A DNA stretch of 64,000 nucleotides, from positions 38,807,169 to 38,871,168 of the forward strand of contig CM072805.1 in the NCBI GenBank assembly GCA_037013495.1, in the 5' to 3' direction. Below, in pieces: positions 1-9,268 of the stretch. Made by a program: the position numbers and the translations under genes. Numbering within the stretch: the first letter of the stretch is position 1; each line of letters starts with the position of its first letter. This DNA comes from Hippophae tibetana. Lineage: Eukaryota > Streptophyta > Magnoliopsida > Rosales > Elaeagnaceae. The notes below the pieces were generated by a model, which saw only the letters and a program-made list of their open reading frames with translations, had not been told where the DNA came from and did no database searches.

Positions 1-8
1 GTGATACG

Positions 9-2555
9 ATGCCAGAGGAAAAAGTGCAAGAATTGCATCAAGGGCAGGAAGTCTTAGTTGAAGGGCAACATGAGAAGGGGGAGAATGTGGACGGAATCTC
101 CAAAAATGAACATCAAGAACATGTAGATGAGAAATCCTCACTTCAGCCTACTCAATTTGTTGAAGCTGAAGTTACAGCATCTGATGGTAATGTTCTCTTG
201 AAACCAAATGTTGATCAGTTCTCAAAGATTGACACAGTTCAGGGAAGTATAGAAATAGATGCCAATATTGCTTGTAGTGGTGACATTGATCAAATGGACT
301 CTGAAGAGGTTCCAAAACCTGCCACTGAATTGTCTGCGCCTTCTGAAAATGATGAAAAGTTGAACTTTGAGGACTCTTCAGCCAAGGAGGTTGCAAGTGA
401 CATTACTGCTCCGGAGGGAAGTGCTGCATATGAGACAGGATTGGAAGGAGTTACTGATGCTGACAAGGTATATTTACATGGAGAACAGGACTATGAAGTG
501 GCAACAGAAGCCCCTGAACAAACCATAATGAATGAAGAGAAAAGTGCCAACTTGGAAACTTTGCTGCATGAAACATCACCAATAGATAAGCGTCCTGGTT
601 ATGAGCTGCCGCTGGAAAATGATGGTATGTTTTCTGTATCTGATTTGGTCTGGGGTAAAGTGAAGAGCCACCCTTGGTGGCCTGGGCAAATATTTGATTT
701 TACAGATGCTTCTGAAAAGGCAATGAAATATCATAAAAATGATTGCCTCTTGGTAGCTTATTTTGGAGATCGAACATTTGCTTGGAATGAAGTTTCTAGT
801 TTAAAGCCCTTTCGAACTTATTTCTCCCAGATGGAGAAGCAATGCAATTCAGAAAAGTTTCAGAATGCTATCAATTGTGCCTTGGAAGAAGTTTCAAGAC
901 GAGTACAATTAGAATTATCACACTCTTGCTTACCAGAAGAAGCCTATGAAAAGATTAAATTCCAATCAGTTGAAAATGTTGGTATTCGTCAAGAATCCAG
1001 TATAAGAGATGGATGTGCTTATATTGATTTGTTGGAAGCTGATAAGCTGATTGAATATGTTAAAGCATTAGCCAAATTCCCATCTGTGGGCAGTGATAGA
1101 TTAGAACTTGCAATAGCCAAGGCTCAGTTATTGGCCTTCAATCGTTTAAAGGGTCATTTTAGTTTGCCTGAATATTTATTTGATGAAGGACCGATGGAAA
1201 CTGATGCAGAAGCTTCGTTACACGAGAATAATAATTATTCCGGTGAGGTTATTGAGCCTGGAACTTCAAATTGTGAGAATGCTGAATATGCTTCCTCTGG
1301 CCAGGAGCTGTTAAAGTCGCAAAAGAGCTTGTCTCACAAGCGTAAACATAATCTGAAGGATGGCGGCTATCCTAAATCTAAAGAAAGAAGTATGTCAGAA
1401 CTGATGGGCGTTGAATCTCCAGATTATGATAATTTGACTGCTAAAAGATTGAGGGGTAATGATCACAGTACCGATGCAAAAGTTTCCAGCTCCTCTCCTC
1501 CTGTTCCAAAGCCTTCGTTTAAGATTGGTGAGTGTATCCGCAGAGTTGCCAGCCAGCTCACTGGAACTCCTACTGTGAAGTCTAACAATGAGAGAGGTGA
1601 TATTTCCTTACAGTCAGAGGATGCCAATAGAGGAGTGGCTGTTGATCCAATGGAGTACTCGTCTTTAGATGAATTGTTGTCACAGCTTCAGCTTGCTGCA
1701 CAAGAGCCCTTGAAAGAATACCATTTCTTGAATATTATTGTTAATTTCTTCTCTGATTTTAGGAATTCAATAATCCAAGGTCAGTATTCTGGGACAGAGC
1801 CTTTGTCCATGGACAAAGTCAGTGGTAAAAGGAAGAATTTTTTGAAATCTACTGGTGGGTTTCCAGAAGCCTTTGAATTTGATGATATGAATGATACCTA
1901 CTGGACGGACAGGGTCATCCAAAATGGTTCTGAGGAGCCATTACCTCGTAGAAACAGAAAAAAAGAGAATCAAATTGTCCTTGTCCAGCCAGAAAAACGG
2001 CTTCAAGAAAATAATCGCCGGTCATATTCCAGGAAGCAATATTCGAATGCAAATCAACCTTTGGCGGTAGAAACACCTGTGGAGTATGTTGACAAGAATG
2101 CACCAGCAGAGCTTATAATGAATTTCTCTGAGGGAAGGTCTGCTCCATCAGAAACAAACTTGAACAAGATGTTTCGACGCTTTGGACCTATCAAGGAGAT
2201 AGAAACAGAAGTTGATAAGGAAAGTGGTCGTGCAAGAGTTGTGTTTAAAAAGGCTTCTGATGCTGAAGTTGCTTTTAACAGTGCTGGTAAATTCAAAATC
2301 TTTGGACCAAAACTTGTAGTGAGTTATGAGCTTAACTATTCTCCAACTGCCCCATTCAAAGCTTGTTCTGTTCCCACAATCCATGACCACCATGAGATGC
2401 AACTTGATCTGTCTACTCACGATCATGAGATGCAACTTGGTTTCTCCACCAATGGCCATGAAATGCAATTAGATCTCTCCGGTCATGATATGCAACTCGA
2501 TCTCTCAGCGGATGATCATGAAATGCAACTTGATCTTTCCAACTTTGAGGTATGA
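9..2555 (+). CDS. PWWP domain protein with C-terminal RRM-like domain (PDP-type), possibly 5'-partial
   Basis: An 848-residue open frame. The PWWP domain lies at about residues 209-300 with the signature HPWWPG at 221-226 (seen); this fold reads methylated nucleosomes. An RRM-like segment at about 698-778 holds the run MFRRFGPIKEIETEVD and a following ARVVFKK strand, as in plant PWWP proteins of the Arabidopsis PDP group, which act with FVE/MSI4-type Polycomb partners in the nucleus (family knowledge). The N-terminal 200 residues are acidic and low-complexity. Residues about 795-844 hold five tandem copies of an (H)(E)MQLDLS unit. The frame is open to the left window edge, so base 9 is only the first visible ATG and the real start may lie upstream. 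The stop codon overlaps a splice-donor-like GAG|GTATGA at 2550, so the C-terminus may be alternatively spliced. Family call is sure; termini are not. Confidence 0.88.
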   Translation: MPEEKVQELHQGQEVLVEGQHEKGENVDGISKNEHQEHVDEKSSLQPTQFVEAEVTASDGNVLLKPNVDQFSKIDTVQGSIEIDANIACSGDIDQMDSEEVPKPATELSAPSENDEKLNFEDSSAKEVASDITAPEGSAAYETGLEGVTDADKVYLHGEQDYEVATEAPEQTIMNEEKSANLETLLHETSPIDKRPGYELPLENDGMFSVSDLVWGKVKSHPWWPGQIFDFTDASEKAMKYHKNDCLLVAYFGDRTFAWNEVSSLKPFRTYFSQMEKQCNSEKFQNAINCALEEVSRRVQLELSHSCLPEEAYEKIKFQSVENVGIRQESSIRDGCAYIDLLEADKLIEYVKALAKFPSVGSDRLELAIAKAQLLAFNRLKGHFSLPEYLFDEGPMETDAEASLHENNNYSGEVIEPGTSNCENAEYASSGQELLKSQKSLSHKRKHNLKDGGYPKSKERSMSELMGVESPDYDNLTAKRLRGNDHSTDAKVSSSSPPVPKPSFKIGECIRRVASQLTGTPTVKSNNERGDISLQSEDANRGVAVDPMEYSSLDELLSQLQLAAQEPLKEYHFLNIIVNFFSDFRNSIIQGQYSGTEPLSMDKVSGKRKNFLKSTGGFPEAFEFDDMNDTYWTDRVIQNGSEEPLPRRNRKKENQIVLVQPEKRLQENNRRSYSRKQYSNANQPLAVETPVEYVDKNAPAELIMNFSEGRSAPSETNLNKMFRRFGPIKEIETEVDKESGRARVVFKKASDAEVAFNSAGKFKIFGPKLVVSYELNYSPTAPFKACSVPTIHDHHEMQLDLSTHDHEMQLGFSTNGHEMQLDLSGHDMQLDLSADDHEMQLDLSNFEV
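2391..2540 (+). repeat. Tandem coding repeats, five (H)EMQLDLS units
   Basis: At the end of the PWWP protein a unit of roughly ten codons is repeated five times with small changes (HEMQLDLS, HEMQLGFS, HEMQLDLS, HDMQLDLS, HEMQLDLS). Each unit except the second contains MxLxL, which resembles an LxLxL EAR repression motif. The repeat is visible in both DNA and protein. Confidence 0.85.
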
Positions 2556-4213
2556 AATTTTTTAGGTATCATGTAAATTGTATTATCAATAGGACGTTCA
2601 GTTCTTCACTTCTGGAATTAGGCACCTAGGAGGTTCAGAAAAAGGTCATTCTGTATTCTTTAGCTTGATGAACATGCAACTGTTTTGTTTATCTGTAATG
2701 TTTTGGTTTTCACATTGATCATCAAAATAACATATTTATGGAATCTTGAGCTTCTCTTAGTATTGTGACAAAATTAAGGCCAACAAATATTTCCCAAAAG
2801 GTTATATCCCATATGAACTCACTGAAGTGAGTTTATTACCTATCTCTGACTTAGACACCTGATCAATTAATCTTTAATAATCATTTTATTTGGCGTACCA
2901 GATGAGTGATTACAATGAGGTGAGGCATTGACACGTGGTGAAATATGTTCATCTGAAAGTATGGAAAAAGTATAAGATGTAGGATGGAATCAATTACTAT
3001 CACTAATAAAAGCATACTACGACAAGTAGTATATAAGATCTTCTGGCTTTTTATTTTTTCCCATTGGAAGAAACACTTGAGCAATACTGACTCTCTCCTC
3101 ATATATATATTTGTTTTTTTTCCTTCCTTCTTCCCTTTCAAAAGTTTAGCGTACCTTTTTCATAATTTTAAATTACTATTTTATATTAGGCTGAACAATT
3201 CTGATCAGGTGATTGATATCTGACCTTTGCTTCTAATTACATTTTTTTAGTACACAACTTGACGAATTAAAGAAAAGTTGGATCGTCTTGTTGAGAAGAT
3301 AGAAATCCCTTAGGATAATCTTTGGTTTCAATCCACTTTCATCGGAGTTATTGATGCGGTTTATCCTTCTCATCTATTTGCAGAGGTTTCCCTCCTCCAG
3401 CTTCGGTGGAGGAGACTCTTGGTTGTTTGTTTGTCTGTCGTGTTCTCTTAATTCCGTGTTATGATCCGGTTGTTACATATTTTGGTCTGACATTAAAAAT
3501 ATGTATTTTGCATGTCAATTGTTATATATATATATATATTTTTTTTTACTTTTACAAATTATTTGGAATGAAAATTAGAAAATTAAATTACTACTCAACA
3601 ATTCTTGTTCTGCATCAAGAATATATAGATTAATTTACAATAAAAAACTTGGAAAATGTCGATATATATTTTAAATTTTCCAAATATTTGTATTAATATC
3701 ATGGAAAACCCACTCAAACGAAAATAAAGAGCATGGACAAGAATGGAAAAACACTATCCATTCTAAAATTTCTAATCAATAGATTTATTGGGCAACCCTA
3801 AGGTTGCATAAAATTCTAACAAATATATAAAATCTTATTTCTATAATATTAAATAAAAGAGATTTTTGTACAAATTACTTCCTTTTTTGTCCATGTTTTT
3901 TCTCTTTTTGTTTAACTCCATTCTTTTGTTTTTTTCTCTTTTTGTTTAACTCAATTCTTTTTTTCTTTGTAAGTTTCGGAAATATCAGAATTCAACAGAA
4001 TAACAGAACAAGTATCATAACGTCAATACATTTTTTTTAACATAAGAACATCTATATATATATATATTTTAAAAAGTATTAAAGCCTTCGTCTCATTTTT
4101 TATTAAATAAAATAAATATTACATAATTAAAATTTAACTTGTATCCATTACAATGGAAGTATAGAATTATACCACATAGATCATAAAACACTTATGAACA
4201 TTAGGGAAAACAA
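2556..4213. other. Intergenic, includes likely 3'UTR of the PWWP gene
   Basis: The stretch is AT-rich. Around 3250-3470 it is less AT-rich and has good acceptor-like sites (TTTTTTTAG ending at 3250, TTTGCAG ending at 3383), so it probably contains a spliced 3' untranslated exon of the PWWP gene. A short TA microsatellite lies at about 3522-3540. From about 3640 to 4213 I see only AT-rich sequence and T-rich runs with no coding frame. Confidence 0.5.
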
Positions 4214-4474
4214 CTATACAACAATTACATAAATTGCATAAATAATTCCTGGTATATATCCCAATATCGTCAGCAACAAATCTATCCAGAACTCCACCTG
4301 CAAATTCAATAATCTCAATTTGAAACATTACAACATAAAACTAAATATATATATATAAAAGAATAATACTCGCAAAATAAAGAATACTCCATGGCCAAAA
4401 CGAAGGATGGCTCCAACGGGTGGAATAAATACTACCAATATTACTTCCAAGAAAGTTGCAGAAGCCGTACTTAA
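4214..4474 (-). CDS. PMP3/RCI2-like small hydrophobic membrane protein, start codon not visible
   Basis: Two short exons on the minus strand. Exon 1 (4471 to 4388) encodes a segment containing FLEVILVVFIPPVGAILRFG. Exon 2 (4297 to 4214) encodes VEFWIDLLLTILGYIPGIIY and ends AIYVIVV-stop. The intron is GT-AG (GGA|GTATTC ... TTTGCAG|GTGGAG) at the place usual for this family. Two membrane segments and the PPVGAxLRFG and GYIPGIIYAIY motifs identify PMP3/RCI2, proteins of about 54 residues in plasma membrane or endomembranes linked to cold and salt stress and membrane potential (family knowledge). At the expected start (4474-4472) the codon reads TTA instead of ATG, and no in-frame ATG occurs before the upstream TAA. 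Cysteines common in the family are replaced (FGHG, VEFWID). It is either a pseudogene, a gene with an unseen upstream exon, or one with a non-AUG start. Confidence 0.65.
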
Positions 4475-5070
4475 AAACAATTGGTATAAATCAACAACTG
4501 CTTAGGATACTGTAATTTTGTGCTAAACTTTGTTGTGGTCAGATTGCTCTTGGAAGTCATGAAGAAGAAAGCTAAGACTGTAGGGAACTAAGTGAAACAA
4601 AAAGGGCCCAGTAAGGAAGGAAAAAAAGTTCAGTTACAGATGTCAAAACCATATAGATCGGGATGCCATTTGGCAGGGGAGATAATTCACGTGTAAAGTT
4701 CAACCATATTAATTCATGCCTAATTGATTATCAAAATCCTCTCTGATGTCGATCATTAAAAAAAAAATGCTACAGCTCTTCTTGAAGTTTACTCTATTTA
4801 ACATTTCAATTGATCAAAGACACTCACTCACTGGTATAACTACTCAACGAATGTCAATTACAAGTGATAAAAGATAAGAGCTTACAAAGGAAAATGCCAG
4901 ATAATTATCTCCTTAATAGGAAATGCACAACCATCGATCTTGTTGTTTAGCTTCACTTATTATTGTAGGAATTAAGCGGTCAACAGAAATTATGATGATC
5001 TTTAACTTCAAAATTCCACGGTACTTTTCATGCAATAGAACCCAACTGTTGTGCTATCGATGCCAGCCAA
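4475..5070. other. Intergenic, no gene seen
   Basis: This lies between the PMP3-like gene and the LYR gene, both on the minus strand, so it holds the upstream region of the first and the 3'UTR of the second. I looked here for an exon that could supply an ATG to the PMP3-like gene (an exon ending ATGAG before GT) and found none. Confidence 0.4.
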
Positions 5071-6214
5071 TTATGAAGACTGATAAACCTCGGGAAGTTG
5101 AAGACCAACACTTGCAGCAGATTTTCCAAGTACTTTTTTCATTTCATCTGATCTATCCACAGCTATGTTATAAGAGAACAACAAATCCTGTGCGTCAATT
5201 ATATTGTCAGAGATTAGATAAAGATATGTTGATCACTTCTCTATGATTTAATAAAAACAACATTATTAGCACTACTATATATCACAATTTTATCCCAAAC
5301 AAATGCAAGTTATATGGCATAATCTCATTGGATGTGATTACGACACAAAAACAACTGATATTGCATAATCTCATGGGATATGACCATAACACACTTTGCC
5401 ATTTACATCATTTACATTATAAATTTGTGAAGTTTAGAGTTGTCCTTACTCCAAGTCTAACCTAAGAGTCTAACCTAAGGAAATAGTCAGGAAATTTCTA
5501 AAATTACTACTCAAATCACTTATAAAATTTGTAACCCGCTTTTGTGACAAATAACTAATTGTGCCTTTTGAGGCTCGAATCCAATATGAAGCACTCTCTT
5601 TACCACCTTGACTGGGGGAATGGGGCCAAAAACTACTGAGGTCATACATGATAAAACTCTATATCAAGCAGAGACATGCTGAAAAAAACACGAAATGAGA
5701 CTGCTTCTGATTCCCATTCTAGAGAAACTCAACGTTTCTCATAATCGTACGCAAACCAAATGATCCTGATAAACCAGCCGCCCTCTGATAGATTGGTAAA
5801 GGTTTGACAATGTAATAAATGGCTGAATTCTAGCTCAATTTATTTAGAATTTTAACATTAAAAAAGAAAGGAAAGGAAAGGAAAAAAGATGATGAAAAGG
5901 ATATTTTAATCAAACAGAAAATGTAGCTTTCAAAGGAGATAAAAGAAGAAAGAGGTAGGGGGTAGACATAAAATTTAGCCAGGAACGAGACATGCCTTGT
6001 GATGATGCACGCTGTTAAGAAGAAATGTGTAATCACCAGCAAGCTTAACTTTTTGCTGAATGGAAGAACCATCAGACAGCAAAGAATTCTTCCTAAACTC
6101 TTCTGTTACATAATCACTGAAATGCCTCTTGCAGTCTTCATTCCCTATATGTTTCTTAACAGCCTTCAGCAGGCTGCGATATACTCCAGCAACTTGCAAT
6201 GCTTCAGAACTCAT
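5071..6214 (-). CDS. LYR-motif mitochondrial assembly factor (LYRM7/MZM1-like)
   Basis: Exon 1 is 6214 to 5996 (73 codons) and exon 2 is 5187 to 5071 (38 codons plus stop), giving 111 residues. The motif VYRSLLKAVKK near residues 11-21 is the LYR-type tripeptide helix; then come HFSDYVTEEFRKN, a second helix with LAGDYTFLLNSVHHHK, and exon 2 DLLFSYNIAVDRSDEMKKVL ending LPEVYQSS. LYR proteins bind HSC20 and the acyl carrier protein and deliver Fe-S clusters or help assemble respiratory complexes; this arrangement is closest to the complex III (Rieske) factor LYRM7/MZM1, a subfamily call I make with moderate confidence. The intron (5995-5188) begins with GC, not GT: AAG|GCATGT, and ends CACAG. 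The frame through the junction fits the family exactly, so the GC donor looks real. The start is the ATG at 6214, preceded by in-frame codons without another ATG. Confidence 0.85.
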
Positions 6215-9200
6215 ATTCAACTGTTTCTATGACTTTCCTTTTATTGTTCCTGTCATCATTAAAAAATATATTGCAGTTTGAATTGAGCTTGGGTATGGAA
6301 ATGGTAATAGAAACAGTAATTTCAAAACAAGACATGTAAGGAGTTGATGAAACAAGGGGAAAAAATCTAAATTGAATTGAAAACATAACAAAGGTTAATT
6401 TGATGAATCAAATATCATTTAACATGCAAGCTGTCAAAGTGGATAAGCCTTTCTTGCAACATGTAGGAACAAGGTCCAGACCCAGTAGGGACTGTTGCAA
6501 GTATTCCCTCCCATTCTGCTAATTGATATTAAAAAAACTATCATCAAGATTTCCATGGAAACCACGTATTTAAATAAAAAAAATAGAATCACTTACCTTT
6601 TATTTAAGAAACCAATTTGTTTAAGTACCATAAAAATAATTGAAGTGCACACTAAGTTGCAGACACTATTGCATTCAAGCCAATAAACACACATCACTTA
6701 GAACTTATCAATATTTTTAGGGTATTATGCCAAGCAGTATATATTGATTAGTTTTTTTTTTTTTTTTTTTTGCTTCCAGAAAAGACAAGTGACTGAACGG
6801 GTACAACCAAACGACAGCCACATAGGCCGCAATCGGCAATCACTAACACCAAAGAACCTAGCTCGTGCTAACATAATACATTTATCTTGAGCTAACATAC
6901 CAGGCACTAAAAAAAACCAGAAAACCATAGACCATAATCTTAACAGAACAAAGCAAGAACAAGCTTGTGGAAATGCTCTGGAACCAGACATAGTAAACAA
7001 CACTAGCTGTCCAGGTTAGCACTTCTCGGAAAACAAGCAAATACTAATCAAAATAAAAAACCAGAGAGCAAACATTAAGCAAATCAGCCATCATGAGACA
7101 ATTCGTTTGATGAACGCAACATATTTTAATTTTTCAAAAACAATAAGTTCAACGAGTGTGTAATTTAAAACATCCTCATTTTCCTCAAACTCCTCTTCCA
7201 AGTCCACAACAAGATGTTCCAGAAGCTGGTTGAATATAATAGAAATCTCCATATAACGTAATTTCCTCAATTGAAATTCAGATTAGAAATAACATTAATT
7301 CAAACACAATCAGGGGCAGCTCCAGAGTTTGTGAGGCCCTGGGCCGCAATTAAAAATGAGGCCCTTGAAATTTATTGAAAAGTTGAGAATAACACATTTT
7401 GAATGATTGAAAAGGTCATAAATCATCACATATCACTAACCTAGCTAATATCATAGTATCATATATACAAGGTCGGCAATTTCAAGATAAAACTGAAAGC
7501 AATGAATCAAGATAAGGCAAAGAGATTACTTGTTACAAACTAAAAGCCAACCAAGAAGAATACTTCACGGGATTGGGCCGGCGGCAATAGAGTTGGAGGA
7601 TGCTTGATCGCCAGGGCTGGTGTGGAAAAGGTAGAGAGTGAAATTAGGGTATGTTGACATCGGGGCTTTCCCCCCCTTTTTTTATATGATTTTTCATTTT
7701 TTTTCTTTCTTTTTTTCAGTTTCCCCCAATATTTTCCTCTCTCTTATTATATATATATATTTATTAAAAATAAACACTTAAATTATTTTATTAAATAAAA
7801 AAATATTATACATGTGAACTTAGATTTATGAGATAAAAATAGAGAATTATATCATCTAGATCTTAAATTAATCTCAAAAAAATTGATCAAGCAAAGAAAA
7901 AAGCTAGAAAATATATAAAATAAGATAATAATATTTATATTTGTAAAGTAAAAATAAATTGAAAAAATTAGAAGTATATAATAATAATAATTATAATAAT
8001 AATAATAATATAATTTATAATAAATAATAAATAATAAATAATAAATTGTTGTTGTAGGTCCAACGAATGAGCTTAGGCTCCTTTAATAACCCTTAAAATA
8101 AAATGAGTACAAAAGAAGAAAATTTATGCAGATAGTTATATAATCTCAATTATTAAGTACTATTACAGCCCTTTCTCCCTTTTTTTTTCTACAACTTTTT
8201 TCCCATTTTATTTTACCCTTTTTTATAATTTTATTTTACTAGTTATTCCTTCATCTTATATTAATTTTCTATTTATTATAACCTACTTTATATTTTTTTA
8301 ATAAAGATAAATAATTATTTATATTTTTAAATTTTTTCATGAATTGTAAATAATATTTATAAGTTAGAAGAAAATTTATTTCTATATTAAAAAAGTATAA
8401 ATATATATTATTTTTATTTGTTAAATGTGTGCATAAAATATAAAAATATGTTTTTTAACAAATATTTTTTATATATGAAAATTTTGTCATTTTAAATATA
8501 TATTTTTTAACATATATTGTTTAAAATGAGGTGAAAGAAAACTTTTAAAATGAATTGAATAAGTAGCTTATTTAAAAACAAAGTATACAAAGTTTTTGTG
8601 TTTCTTTCTTTAACTATTTCATCTCATATGTATATTAATTTCAAACATTTTTTTAGAAAATTAATATTTTTATAACGATAAATGTTACAATTATTATAAT
8701 TAAAAATTTAATCTCTCATATAATTTATTCTTTTTAAAAAAATAATTTTATGTGTTTATTATCATTGCATTCAGATCACCTAAATTTATTTTTCAGAAAT
8801 TATTTTACAATATAAAATTAAGATTATATCTAAATATTTTATTTTATAAATTTATTTATATAAAAATATAATATTAAATATAAATCATATTACAAAATAA
8901 TTGTATCTCAAAATTTATTGAATTTAAATTATTTTTTTATAAATTTCAACTTTATTCGTATTCTTAGTATTTATTTACTCCTAATTTTCTAACAAATAAA
9001 AAATATTTATTAATTTCTTTATAATATAAATTTTTTTTTTTAATATTATATAAAAATAAATATATGTTTAAAAATAAAACTGTATTCATTATTCATGTTC
9101 GTATATAATTTTTATTTCGTAATTTCATCTCGTTAACTCATAAATTTATACGAAGTAGATTGAAAGCAGGTGAAAGTTGTTGGATTGAAGCCGATCATCG

Positions 9201-9268
9201 TCGAGAAGAAATCTGATTCTGGTCATTGAAATTCAATTAGGCAATCTAATCTTATCTAAGAAGAGGCC
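6215..9268. other. Intergenic with transposon-like debris
   Basis: The part near 6215 is the upstream region of the LYR gene. A 20-T run and a possible retroposed segment lie at about 6752-7110 (listed separately). At 7310-7380 the words around a 'gaggccctgggcc' sequence look like the 3' end of hAT-type plant transposons, and 7140-7250 read on the minus strand has an acidic coding-like stretch, but no full frame survives. From 7680 to 9240 the sequence is AT-rich with ATA/ATAA microsatellites (about 7978-8046) and no gene. Confidence 0.4.
6752..7110 (-). mobile_element. Possible retroposed segment with poly(A) tail (minus strand)
   Basis: On the minus strand a less AT-rich segment of about 330 bases ends directly in 20 A residues (20 T at 6752-6771 on the plus strand), which is the signature of a LINE- or SINE-like or processed insertion. 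Target-site duplications could not be found by eye and the upstream end is a guess. No coding family is recognised in it. Confidence 0.35.

Noticed and set aside
5550..5600. tRNA-like GGCTCGAATCC word
   Set aside because: It resembles a T-loop, but no acceptor stem or other arms fit around it.
6725..7003. Minus-strand frame of 92 codons next to the poly(A) tail
   Set aside because: No recognised motifs; it reads through the A tail, so it is likely not a gene.
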